12,480 bases of DNA from Clostridiales bacterium. GTDB lineage: Bacteria; Bacillota; Clostridia; Lachnospirales; WQUN01. The stretch spans positions 1-12,480 of the forward strand of contig JAISZF010000060.1 in assembly GCA_031269415.1 (NCBI GenBank). Reading direction: 5' to 3'. Below the pieces are notes generated by a model that worked only from the letters and a program-made list of their open reading frames with translations, made no database searches and was not told the DNA's origin. Shown here piece after piece: positions 1 to 6,168 of the stretch (position 1 is its first letter; every line of letters starts with the position of its first letter). The translations under genes and the position numbers were made by a program.

Positions 1-568
1 CTTTGTTCTCATGATTGGCTAACGCAGCTTTAATGGCGTCTGTTTCGGCCTCGTCGCCTATTGCCACTATCTCGTATATCTGCTCGTCCTGTCTGTAAAA
101 CCGTTCCAGGCTCTTAATATACCGCACGCCGAACCTGTATTTATACAGGGATATTACAGCCTTAACGGGCGCGGAAGCGTTGCTTCCCGCGTAGAAGTCA
201 TACCCTCCGATTGTTTTATCATGAATGTACCAGAAATAATGACGCTTGGTCACAATCTCCAAGTTTACGTTTCGCGCCCGCGATATATCAAGTATCTCGC
301 GCATAACCTTGTTGGGCAGCTTGGTCTCGTACACAATCCGTTTTTGCGAGGGATCGTACATAATTATACCGTCGATACACATGCATGGCGACGTTATGCC
401 GAATGAGCGCATAACCGGAAGCGTGCTGTGGATATTGCGGCCCGTGCAAAGACACACGATAATCCCGTTATCCATCAGACGCCGGATAACCCGCTTTGTT
501 TTATTTGTGGCTATTTTCCATGTGGTAAGCAAAGTGCCGTCGATGTCTAGCAGTGCCATTTTATACAA
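1..568 (-). CDS. HAD-superfamily hydrolase, Cof type (3' end outside window)
   Basis: The first 189 codons of a Cof-type HAD phosphatase are present; the stop lies beyond the left edge. The N-terminus has the HAD motif I DIDGTLL, whose first Asp is the nucleophile, and motif II as LCTGRN. A region typical of the cap domain follows. The catalytic Lys and the GDxxND motif would be in the missing part. I chose the TTG at 568-566 because GGAGAGG at 574-580 lies 5 nt before it and because it gives MYKMALLDIDGTLL, the usual family beginning. The ATG at 559 would be 14 nt from that site. The gene starts 18 bp after queA, so the two are probably co-transcribed. These enzymes usually dephosphorylate sugar phosphates, nucleotides or flavin precursors; the substrate cannot be read from the sequence. 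The family call is firm. Confidence 0.9.
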   Translation of the reverse strand, partial: MYKMALLDIDGTLLTTWKIATNKTKRVIRRLMDNGIIVCLCTGRNIHSTLPVMRSFGITSPCMCIDGIIMYDPSQKRIVYETKLPNKVMREILDISRARNVNLEIVTKRHYFWYIHDKTIGGYDFYAGSNASAPVKAVISLYKYRFGVRYIKSLERFYRQDEQIYEIVAIGDEAETDAIKAALANHENK

Positions 569-573
569 AAAAA

Positions 574-580
574 CCTCTCC
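574..580 (-). promoter_or_regulatory. ribosome binding site that selects a TTG start
   Basis: GGAGAGG on the minus strand, followed by five A/T bases and then TTG (568-566). The spacing favours TTG over the in-frame ATG nine bases further on. Confidence 0.6.
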
Positions 581-586
581 CTGCCG

Positions 587-1609
587 CTATTTTATAAACA
601 TAGCGTCCCCGAAACTGAAGAAACGATAATTATTCTCTATTGCCTCACTATAAGCGCGCAGGATATTTTCGCGCCCGCACATCGCCGAAACCAGCATCAG
701 CAAAGTGGATTCCGGCAGATGAAAATTAGTGATTAGCGCGTCCACCATTTTGAACCGGTATCCGGGATAAATGAAGATATCCGTCCAGCCGGAAGCCGCC
801 CTCGCGTTCCCGCTATCGTCTGCAGCGCTTTCCAGCGTCCGGCAGCTTGTGGTGCCCACGGCGATAATCCTTCCGCCCCTCTGTCTGGCCATGTTTATTA
901 TTTCGGCCTGCGAGTCATCTATACTATAATACTCGGAATGCATTATGTGATCGGTTATGTCTTCCGTTTTCACCGGGCGGAATGTGCCCAAACCGACATG
1001 TAGGGTTAATCTGGCGATATTAACGCCTTTCGACACAATACTGCTCAGCAATTCTTCCGTAAAATGCAGCCCGGCTGTTGGCGCGGCGGCGGAACCCTCG
1101 TGTACGGCGTAGACCGTCTGGTAGCGATCCTTGTCGCTCAGTTCCTCGGTGATATAAGGCGGCAACGGCGTTTTGCCCAGTTTATCCAACACGGTTTCAA
1201 AGATACCGTCGAAAGTGAATGTAATCAGACGTTTCCCGCCGTCAAGGATTTCATCGATATGGCCTGTCAGTTCGCCGCCGCCGAAACTTATGACATCGCC
1301 GGGTTTTGCCTTCCTGCCCGGCTTCGCCAGCGCCTCCCAAACGCGCTCGGAACGCCGCGTCAGCAGCAGAATCTCCACCCTCGCCCCGGTCTCACGCAGC
1401 CCAATCAGCCGGGCGGGGATAACCTTGGTGTCGTTTATCACCAAACAATCACCCGCTTTGAGCTCGTCCGTTATGCCGCTGAAAATTTTATGTCGAAGCT
1501 CTCCCGTATTCTTATCCAATATCATTAGGCGCGACGCGCTTCGATCGGCTAACGGGGTTTGAGCGATCAGCCGGGGAGGGAGTGTATAAAAAAAATCGTT
1601 TGTTTTCAT
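587..1609 (-). CDS. queA: S-adenosylmethionine:tRNA ribosyltransferase-isomerase QueA
   Basis: QueA transfers and isomerises the ribosyl part of SAM onto 7-aminomethyl-7-deazaguanine at the wobble position of GUN-anticodon tRNAs, giving epoxyqueuosine in the cytoplasm. The 340-residue product has the family's usual length. It shows the hallmark segments: the N-terminal FFYTLPPRLIAQTPL, CLVINDTKVIPARL, the TAGLHFTEELL segment, HVGLGTFRPVKTEDI and, near the C-terminus, TNFHLPESTLLMLVSA. The ATG at 1609 is preceded by GGAGATTCCTG and has a promoter-like site upstream (1643-1671). A HAD phosphatase gene follows after 18 bp. The usual partner tgt is not adjacent in this window. The identification is very secure. 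Confidence 0.97.
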   Translation of the reverse strand: MKTNDFFYTLPPRLIAQTPLADRSASRLMILDKNTGELRHKIFSGITDELKAGDCLVINDTKVIPARLIGLRETGARVEILLLTRRSERVWEALAKPGRKAKPGDVISFGGGELTGHIDEILDGGKRLITFTFDGIFETVLDKLGKTPLPPYITEELSDKDRYQTVYAVHEGSAAAPTAGLHFTEELLSSIVSKGVNIARLTLHVGLGTFRPVKTEDITDHIMHSEYYSIDDSQAEIINMARQRGGRIIAVGTTSCRTLESAADDSGNARAASGWTDIFIYPGYRFKMVDALITNFHLPESTLLMLVSAMCGRENILRAYSEAIENNYRFFSFGDAMFIK

Positions 1610-1642
1610 CAGGAATCTCCATGCTGTGAAATTTACCTGATT

Positions 1643-1671
1643 ATTATATAATACTTTTGGTTAAATTTCTA
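1643..1671 (-). promoter_or_regulatory. probable sigma-A promoter of queA
   Basis: On the minus strand, TAGAAA (1666-1671) is followed by a 17-bp spacer and a perfect TATAAT (1643-1648), about 33 bp before the queA ATG. The -35 box matches the consensus at four of six positions and overlaps the tail of the degraded coding remnant at 1661-1759. Confidence 0.5.
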
Positions 1672-1759
1672 TTAAAACAACTTTGTTAACCTCATCCCAA
1701 TTCACGGACGCGTCCAGTTGTTCAGAGATAAAACGTATCGGCACAAACAAAATTTGGCA
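1661..1759 (-). pseudogene. remnant of a copper-amine-oxidase-N-like domain
   Basis: One minus-strand frame encodes about 32 residues ending in a TAA at 1661-1663 and containing VPIRFISEQLDASVNW followed by DEVNKVVLIEI. This matches the end of the copper amine oxidase N-terminal-like domain (PF07833), which is common in cell-wall and extracellular proteins of Clostridia and Paenibacilli and has a tlvPlRfiaEaLGakVeWd...VtI pattern. Upstream in the same frame there are several stops (the first at 1760-1762) and no start. Another frame is open just upstream and reads WFDDVKSDAK, which may be a frameshifted continuation. No signal peptide or other part of a gene is visible. The domain match is by eye and convincing; that it is a dead relic is inferred from the missing 5' part. 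Confidence 0.65.
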
Positions 1760-1828
1760 TCACTTTTGACATCATCAAACCAGTAAAAAAGCCTCGAAAA
1801 TCGTAATGAGCCGCTTTCTCGATTCCAT

Positions 1829-1870
1829 AAAAAGACTCCGAAAAGCCTTGATTTATCAGCTTTTCGGAGT
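1829..1870 (-). terminator. terminator of the tRNA-Gly gene
   Basis: A perfect 12-bp stem, ACTCCGAAAAGC with GCTTTTCGGAGT (arms 1835-1846 and 1859-1870) and a 12-nt loop. On the minus strand it is followed by CTTTTT (1829-1834). It starts 13 nt after the tRNA 3' end. Confidence 0.85.
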
Positions 1871-1882
1871 TATAATGCACAA

Positions 1883-1953
1883 AGCGGATGATGGGAATCG
1901 AACCCACGCGTCCAGCTTGGGAAGCTGGCGTTCTGCCATTGAACTACACCCGC
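1883..1953 (-). tRNA. tRNA-Gly (anticodon CCC)
   Basis: The 71-nt gene folds into a cloverleaf. The acceptor arms GCGGGTG and CATCCGC pair (one G-U). The anticodon stem CCAGC/GCTGG encloses the loop TTCCCAA, giving anticodon CCC for GGG codons. The T arm GTGGG-TTCGATT-CCCAT carries the TTCGA motif. The discriminator base is U, as is usual for bacterial tRNA-Gly. The 3' CCA is not encoded and must be added after transcription. It has its own promoter and terminator and stands alone between queA and the fumarase operon. Confidence 0.96.
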
Positions 1954-1970
1954 GAATTTCTATTGAGGTT

Positions 1971-1999
1971 ATTTTACAAAAGTTTCATTTCGCTGTCAA
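1971..1999 (-). promoter_or_regulatory. sigma-A promoter of tRNA-Gly
   Basis: On the minus strand, a perfect TTGACA (1994-1999), a 17-bp spacer and TAAAAT (1971-1976). The -10 box ends 17 bp before the tRNA 5' end, which leaves a very short leader, as expected for a tRNA gene. Confidence 0.85.
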
Positions 2000-2260
2000 G
2001 AAAAATATATGTAATGGGGGGCGGTAAATTAATGAGTCTCAAAAAAGGAACGGATCCTATGAAGCAATACATAAGCGGAATTTTGATGCATAATATATTC
2101 TGTGAAATTACAACCAGCGATATTCCCCAGCAATCAAGCGCGAAAGGAAACAGAATGGTTGAAACAACCGCCGCTCACAGCGGGTACGCGTGGGATCCTG
2201 ATTTTGATAAGGAAATAACACCCATGAAGGTGTCATCATGTTATGGGAAGGGATGCTCAT
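2000..2260 (+). other. leader region of the fumarase-hutH operon with hairpins and a doubtful small ORF
   Basis: This 260-bp stretch separates the divergent tRNA promoter from the fumarase gene. It holds three short perfect hairpins: GGTTG-AAA-CAACC (2157-2169), CCGCT-CAC-AGCGG (2171-2183) and ACACC-CATGAA-GGTGT (2218-2233), the last ending 27 nt before the fumarase ATG. GGATCCT occurs twice (2052-2058 and 2193-2199). A frame starting at ATG 2059 has AAGGA in front of it and runs 76 codons to 2289, overlapping the fumarase start by 29 nt; its product resembles nothing I know. I could not match a known riboswitch or T-box, and I saw no convincing plus-strand promoter. Confidence 0.4.
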
Positions 2261-3106
2261 ATGCGAGAAATACAAGCGGATCTGATTAAGGATACTATAA
2301 AGACTTTGTTCCTTGACGCCAATATAAGCATCGGCGAGGATGTGTCGACCGCGATTGAATCCGCTTACGCGCGTGAAAAATCGCCTATAGGCAAGACCGT
2401 GCTAAAGCAAATTCAAGATAACAATAGAATCGCGGCAGAACAGGAACTGGCAATATGCCAGGATACCGGTTACGCCATTGTTTTCGTGACATTAGGGCAG
2501 GATGTTCATATTGTGGGCGGCGGCTATAGCCAAGCGATTAATCAGGGGGTCAGAGAGGCGTACGAAGAAGGGTACTTCCGCAAATCCGTGGTCGACGAGC
2601 CGATATACTCGCGAAAGAACACGGGCGACAATACGCCCGCCATTATATACACGGATATAGCGCCGGGGGAAAACATTGACATAGAGGTCGCCGCCAAGGG
2701 CTTTGGCAGCGAGAATATGAGCGCCGTTAAGATGTTGGTTCCGAGCGACGGTGAAGAAGGCGTAATTGACTTTATAGTGGATACCGTGCGCAAGGCAGGC
2801 CCGAACCCATGCCCTCCCATTATTGTCGGCGTGGGCGTCGGGGGAACATTGGACAAGGCTTGCGTGTTAGCCAAGAAAGCGACAATGCGTACCGTCGGTT
2901 CGCGCAACGCGCATCCCGCTTACGCGGCACTTGAGGAAAAGATACTTGAACGAATCAATAAATTGGGCGTGGGACCAGCCGGGTTCGGCGGAGATACAAC
3001 CGCTATCGGCTTAAATATCGAATATCATCCGACGCATATCGCGGGTATGCCCGTTGCCGTGAATATCTGCTGCCACGCGAGCAGACACGGTATAGCGCGG
3101 ATATAG
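2261..3106 (+). CDS. class I fumarate hydratase (or related hydro-lyase), alpha subunit
   Basis: This is the larger subunit of a two-subunit, [4Fe-4S]-dependent fumarase/tartrate dehydratase-type enzyme, which adds or removes water at a C4 or C5 dicarboxylic acid in the cytoplasm. With 281 residues it has the usual alpha-subunit length. The likely cluster ligands are Cys66 in CQDTGYAIVF, Cys184 in GPNPCPP, and Cys270 or Cys271 in NICCHASRHG, corresponding to the three cysteines of E. coli FumA. GVGVGGTLDKACVLAKKA is another family block. I start at ATG 2261 (MREIQADLIKD), which has AAGGG upstream and fits family N-termini; an in-frame ATG at 2243 has no good ribosome site. The beta subunit follows after 12 bp, then hutH. 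Fumarase, L-tartrate dehydratase and mesaconase cannot be told apart by eye. Confidence 0.92.
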   Translation: MREIQADLIKDTIKTLFLDANISIGEDVSTAIESAYAREKSPIGKTVLKQIQDNNRIAAEQELAICQDTGYAIVFVTLGQDVHIVGGGYSQAINQGVREAYEEGYFRKSVVDEPIYSRKNTGDNTPAIIYTDIAPGENIDIEVAAKGFGSENMSAVKMLVPSDGEEGVIDFIVDTVRKAGPNPCPPIIVGVGVGGTLDKACVLAKKATMRTVGSRNAHPAYAALEEKILERINKLGVGPAGFGGDTTAIGLNIEYHPTHIAGMPVAVNICCHASRHGIARI

Positions 3107-3118
3107 ACGGAGGGCGTG

Positions 3119-3652
3119 ATGAAAGAATTTTGCGAGGTTGTAACGCCGTTTACGGAAGAACAGGCAAGATCCCTTAAGGCGGGGGATAGGGTTCTAATCA
3201 CAGGCGAACTCTATACGGGCAGGGATGCCGCTCATAAAAGACTTATTGAGCTTGTCAATGCCGGAGGCGAAATACCCTTTGACATTAAGGACAGCATTAT
3301 ATACTATGTCGGCCCGACTCCGGCAAAGCCGGGAGCGATCTGCGGTTCCGCCGGCCCTACCAGCAGTTACCGCATGGATAAATACGCCCCAACGCTGATG
3401 GAACTTGGGCTGAGAGGGATGATTGGAAAAGGTATCCGTAATCACGACGTAATAGAAACAATGAAACGTGTCGGAGCGGTTTATTTCGCGGCGACCGGCG
3501 GCGCGGGCGCTCTGCTTTCCCAATGTGTTAACAGTTCACGCGTAATCGCTTATGAGGATTTGGGGCCGGAAGCCGTCAGGCTTATATCTGTTACGGATTT
3601 TCCCGCGATTGTGGCTATAGACAGCTATGGCGCAAATCTGTATGATAGATAA
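3119..3652 (+). CDS. class I fumarate hydratase (or related hydro-lyase), beta subunit
   Basis: This is the C-terminal or beta subunit of the same hydro-lyase, homologous to the C-terminal part of single-chain FumA. The 177-residue protein has the expected size. It carries the family blocks LKAGDRVLITGELYTGRDAAHKRL (given here as spanning residues about 19-42), VGPTPAKPGAICGSAGPTSS with RMD following, LGLRGMIGKG and AATGGAGALL. The start is ATG 3119, with GGAGGG at 3109-3114 in front; a GTG at 3116 is in frame but only 1-2 bases from that site. The gene is tightly coupled to the alpha-subunit gene upstream, and hutH follows after 27 bp, so the three genes look like one operon. The alpha and beta proteins should form one active enzyme. 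Confidence 0.92.
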   Translation: MKEFCEVVTPFTEEQARSLKAGDRVLITGELYTGRDAAHKRLIELVNAGGEIPFDIKDSIIYYVGPTPAKPGAICGSAGPTSSYRMDKYAPTLMELGLRGMIGKGIRNHDVIETMKRVGAVYFAATGGAGALLSQCVNSSRVIAYEDLGPEAVRLISVTDFPAIVAIDSYGANLYDR

Positions 3653-3679
3653 TAATTACTGAAGAATGGGGGACAATAT

Positions 3680-5206
3680 ATGCTGATTGTCGGAAGCGCG
3701 CCTCTAACCATCCATGACGCGCGCCGCGTGGCTAGGGAGGGCGAACAAGCCGCGATCTCGGCGGAAGCGGTCAAGCGGATTGCCGCGAGCCGCGAATGGG
3801 TGGAAAAAATATTGGAATCCGAAAAGCCTGTCTATGGTATTACGACAGGCTTCGGCGAACTCAGCAAAATTTACATAGGCCCGGCTGATCGGGAGAAGCT
3901 GCAGCGCAACCTCATATTGAGCCACTGCACCGGAGTGGGCGAATACCTGCCCGCCGACGTGGTCCGGGCGGCTATGCTCCTGCGCGTTAACTCGCTGTCG
4001 ATGGGATACTCCGGTATACGCGTAAGCACTGTGGAAAAACTGCTGGAGCTGCTCAATAAGGGTATTTGCCCCGCTATTCCCTGTAAGGGATCAGTCGGGG
4101 CAAGCGGGGATCTGGCGCCTCTCGCGCACATGGCGGCGGTCTTGCTGGGAGAGGGACAGATACTTGAAAACGGCGCCGCGGTTCCGAGCCTGCCTGTTCT
4201 TGAAAGGGCTGGTTTTGAGCCAATCAGTCTGGCGGGCAAGGAAGGCTTGGCTCTCATTAACGGCACGCAGATTATGACGGCCATCGCGGCCTTGGTTTGC
4301 TGTGACGCGCAAGAACTGATGAAGATCTCCGATATAGCGGCGGCACTCTCACTGGAAGCGCTGCGCGGTACGCGTACCGCCTTTGACCGGCGGATCGCGG
4401 CTATTCGCCCTCATAAGGGACAGGCCGACACCGCTGAGAACATACTGGCGTTGACTGAGGGCAGCGAGATTATCAAAAGCCACGAGCACTGCGACAAGGT
4501 GCAGGACGCGTATTCGCTGCGCTGCGTTTCACAGGTGCATGGGGCGTCAAAAGACGCGCTCCGTCGAACGCTGGAAGCGGTGGACGTTGAGATAAACTCT
4601 GTTACGGACAACCCCATTGTCATGGCGGACACCGGTGAAATTATCTCCGGAGGGAATTTCCACGGCCAGCCTATCGCCCTAGTTATGGATTATCTCAAGA
4701 TCGCCGTTTCAGAGCTGGGCAATATCTCCGAAAGGCGGCTCAGTCGGCTGGTCGACCGCAATCTCAGCGACCTTCCGGATTTCTTGACGGCGTTCCCCGG
4801 AGTAAACTCGGGATACATGATACCGCAATACACCGCGGCCGCCCTCGTCTCGGAAAACAAAGTACTGGCTCACCCCGCCTCGGCGGACTCCATCCCCACG
4901 TCGGCCAATCAGGAGGATCACGTGAGTATGGGCACCATCGGCGCTCGGCAGGTTATGGAGATCTTAAATAATACGCGTTATGTGATAGCCATTGAAATCA
5001 TGGCCTCGTTACAGGGTATAGATTTCTTCGATCAGTTGCGCCCTGGCGTCGGTACGCGGGCGGTTCACGAATATCTGCGTACGCTTGTGCCGCATTTGGA
5101 TGAAGATCGGATTTTGACACCTGATATCCAGTTGATCCACGGCGCAATTACAGACGGCTCTTTGGCGGCGTCGGCTGAAGCCGTCGCCGGGCCGCTGAGG
5201 TTCTGA
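3680..5206 (+). CDS. hutH: histidine ammonia-lyase
   Basis: HutH removes ammonia from L-histidine to give trans-urocanate, the first step of histidine breakdown. The 508-residue length is typical. Residues 141-143 are Ala-Ser-Gly inside GSVGASGDLAPLAHM; this triplet cyclises to the MIO prosthetic group. The selectivity segment reads NLILSHCTGVG, with the Ser-His pair of histidine ammonia-lyases and not the His-Leu or Phe-Leu of tyrosine and phenylalanine lyases. SVTDNPIV, GNFHGQPIAL and ANQEDHVSMG are further family blocks, the last with the catalytic Glu. The ATG has GGGGGA at 3668-3673. It is third in an operon with a class I fumarase and ends in a terminator at 5235-5274. The urocanase and imidazolonepropionase genes of the pathway are not in this window, but a cyclodeaminase gene lies convergent to it. 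Confidence 0.96.
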   Translation: MLIVGSAPLTIHDARRVAREGEQAAISAEAVKRIAASREWVEKILESEKPVYGITTGFGELSKIYIGPADREKLQRNLILSHCTGVGEYLPADVVRAAMLLRVNSLSMGYSGIRVSTVEKLLELLNKGICPAIPCKGSVGASGDLAPLAHMAAVLLGEGQILENGAAVPSLPVLERAGFEPISLAGKEGLALINGTQIMTAIAALVCCDAQELMKISDIAAALSLEALRGTRTAFDRRIAAIRPHKGQADTAENILALTEGSEIIKSHEHCDKVQDAYSLRCVSQVHGASKDALRRTLEAVDVEINSVTDNPIVMADTGEIISGGNFHGQPIALVMDYLKIAVSELGNISERRLSRLVDRNLSDLPDFLTAFPGVNSGYMIPQYTAAALVSENKVLAHPASADSIPTSANQEDHVSMGTIGARQVMEILNNTRYVIAIEIMASLQGIDFFDQLRPGVGTRAVHEYLRTLVPHLDEDRILTPDIQLIHGAITDGSLAASAEAVAGPLRF

Positions 5207-5234
5207 CGGGAATGGAATGGAGCGTATCGCACGG

Positions 5235-5274
5235 ACTGGAGAATGGGCTTAATCCCCAATCTCCAGTTCTTTTA
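5235..5274 (+). terminator. terminator of hutH, overlapping the end of fchA
   Basis: Arms ACTGGAGA (5235-5242) and TCTCCAGT (5260-5267), then one A-A mismatch and an inner TGGG/CCCA helix (5244-5247 and 5255-5258), with a 7-nt loop, followed by TCTTTT. The second half of the hairpin lies inside the last codons of the convergent fchA, whose stop is at 5249-5251. Confidence 0.7.
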
Positions 5275-5890
5275 ATGTACGCTCATAGATGCTATCCGCC
5301 AGGGTTACGGCTTTTTCAAGTATGTTCCTGCCGACGGCGATGTATTGATCAACAAATTCCTTGTCCTTAATGTCGCTGGCATTGATAAGTATATTCAGCC
5401 ACGCCCCTTGAACGGCGGCTTTCAGCGACAGCGCCGCCACCCCCATATCGCTTGCGGCGTTCCTATTCGTTTTACCCATGCCCTTATCGGCAAGTTCCAA
5501 ACCGGCCAACGCGAACGCCATCATCTCGTAAGGCGTTTGCATACACGCCGTTAAGGCGCGCTGCAGAGCGTTCCTGCGCTCCGTTTTTTCCTCCTTGGTG
5601 TTTTTGGGCATGGAAAACACGGCGCTTACGTTGTTAAAGGCTTCCGTATCCCTTTCCATCACATCAAGAAATCCGCGCCGCAGTTGTTCCGCCCCGGTCA
5701 CCAGTTCTTCCGCAAACGCGTTATGTTCCAGGTAATCCTCTTTTCCGACTGTAAGCGCCGCGACCATTCGCAGCAACGCGGCACCCAGCGCGCCGCTCAG
5801 CGCGGCCGCCGAACCGCCGCCCGGCGCGGGCGCGCCGGATCCAAGGAGATCCGCAAACTCGCGAACCGTTAAATTCTCCAGTCTTGACAT
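5249..5890 (-). CDS. fchA: formimidoyl-THF cyclodeaminase / methenyl-THF cyclohydrolase family protein
   Basis: This protein belongs to the cyclodeaminase/cyclohydrolase family (PF04961). Members convert 5-formimino-THF to 5,10-methenyl-THF plus ammonia, or hydrolyse methenyl-THF. The 213-residue length is normal for the free-standing form. The N-terminus carries the signature LLGSGAPAPGGGSAAALSGA (residues about 16-35), and KTNRNAASDMGVAALSLKAA lies near residues 141-160. The ATG at 5890 has GGGAGG seven bases upstream and a promoter-like site at 5954-5981. It converges on hutH, whose pathway produces formiminoglutamate, so a role in recovering the one-carbon unit of histidine is likely. The glutamate formiminotransferase that would supply the substrate is not in the window. 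Whether it acts as cyclodeaminase or cyclohydrolase cannot be decided from sequence alone. Confidence 0.92.
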   Translation of the reverse strand: MSRLENLTVREFADLLGSGAPAPGGGSAAALSGALGAALLRMVAALTVGKEDYLEHNAFAEELVTGAEQLRRGFLDVMERDTEAFNNVSAVFSMPKNTKEEKTERRNALQRALTACMQTPYEMMAFALAGLELADKGMGKTNRNAASDMGVAALSLKAAVQGAWLNILINASDIKDKEFVDQYIAVGRNILEKAVTLADSIYERTLKELEIGD

Positions 5891-5953
5891 TAATTAACCT
5901 CCCTTAATTTCTCAAGCAATATAATACAAAACCGCTATTTTACCATCAAACTA

Positions 5954-5981
5954 AGTTTATCAGACCAACGCCAATTGTCAA
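5954..5981 (-). promoter_or_regulatory. probable promoter of fchA
   Basis: On the minus strand, TTGACA (5976-5981), a 16-bp spacer and TAAACT (5954-5959) preceded by TGA, which makes an extended -10 element. It lies about 64 bp before the fchA start. Confidence 0.5.
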
Positions 5982-6000
5982 GAAGCAGAGGATTTCTCAA

Positions 6001-6090
6001 TTGCCGCATATTATCGTCTTATTGAACAGATCTCCAAATAACGTAACGCTGGTCGGCGACGAAGCGGCCTTGTCTTTATTAACAGTCTGA
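6001..6090 (+). other. short open stretch, possible 3' relic of a gene
   Basis: A frame reads TTG at 6001 to a TGA at 6088-6090 and includes NRSPNNVTLVGDEAALSLL. Its codon use looks like that of the neighbouring genes, but it has no ribosome site and no recognised homology. It could be a decayed gene end or chance. The rest of the 5891-6097 gap holds only the fchA promoter. Confidence 0.15.
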
Positions 6091-6097
6091 TTATTGA

Positions 6098-6126
6098 TTG
6101 ACATCAAGGAAAATATGGAATAGAAT
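6098..6126 (+). promoter_or_regulatory. sigma-A promoter of the gpx-flavodoxin-ohrR operon
   Basis: A perfect TTGACA (6098-6103), a 17-bp spacer and TAGAAT (6121-6126). The start of transcription should fall inside the operator half-sites that begin at 6127. Confidence 0.85.
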
Positions 6127-6155
6127 AATTGTGTAAAATTAAATTGTATAAAGTT
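6127..6155 (+). promoter_or_regulatory. OhrR-like operator, tandem inverted half-sites
   Basis: Four 7-bp half-sites lie almost end to end: AATTGTG (6127-6133), TAAAATT (6134-6140), a single A, AATTGTA (6142-6148) and TAAAGTT (6149-6155). The central pair TAAAATT-A-AATTGTA differs by one base from the B. subtilis OhrR site as I recall it (TACAATT-A-AATTGTA), and the outer half-sites copy the tandem layout known there. It sits directly after the -10 box, where bound repressor would block transcription. The OhrR-type regulator is encoded in the same operon, so autoregulation is inferred. Confidence 0.7.
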
Positions 6156-6168
6156 TAAAGGAGGTACT

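Noticed and set aside
1064..1562. Two plus-strand open frames over 120 codons
   Set aside because: Both are antisense to queA, which is unmistakable; no ribosome site or homology.
2140..2260. A T-box or known riboswitch before the fumarase gene
   Set aside because: The short hairpins are there, but no T-box GGTGGNACCGCG element, no specifier stem and no terminator/antiterminator pair could be found.
1888..2289. A 133-codon plus-strand open frame
   Set aside because: Its first third runs antisense through tRNA-Gly and its promoter, and the translation resembles no protein. Only the part from 2059 is kept as a doubtful small frame in the leader.
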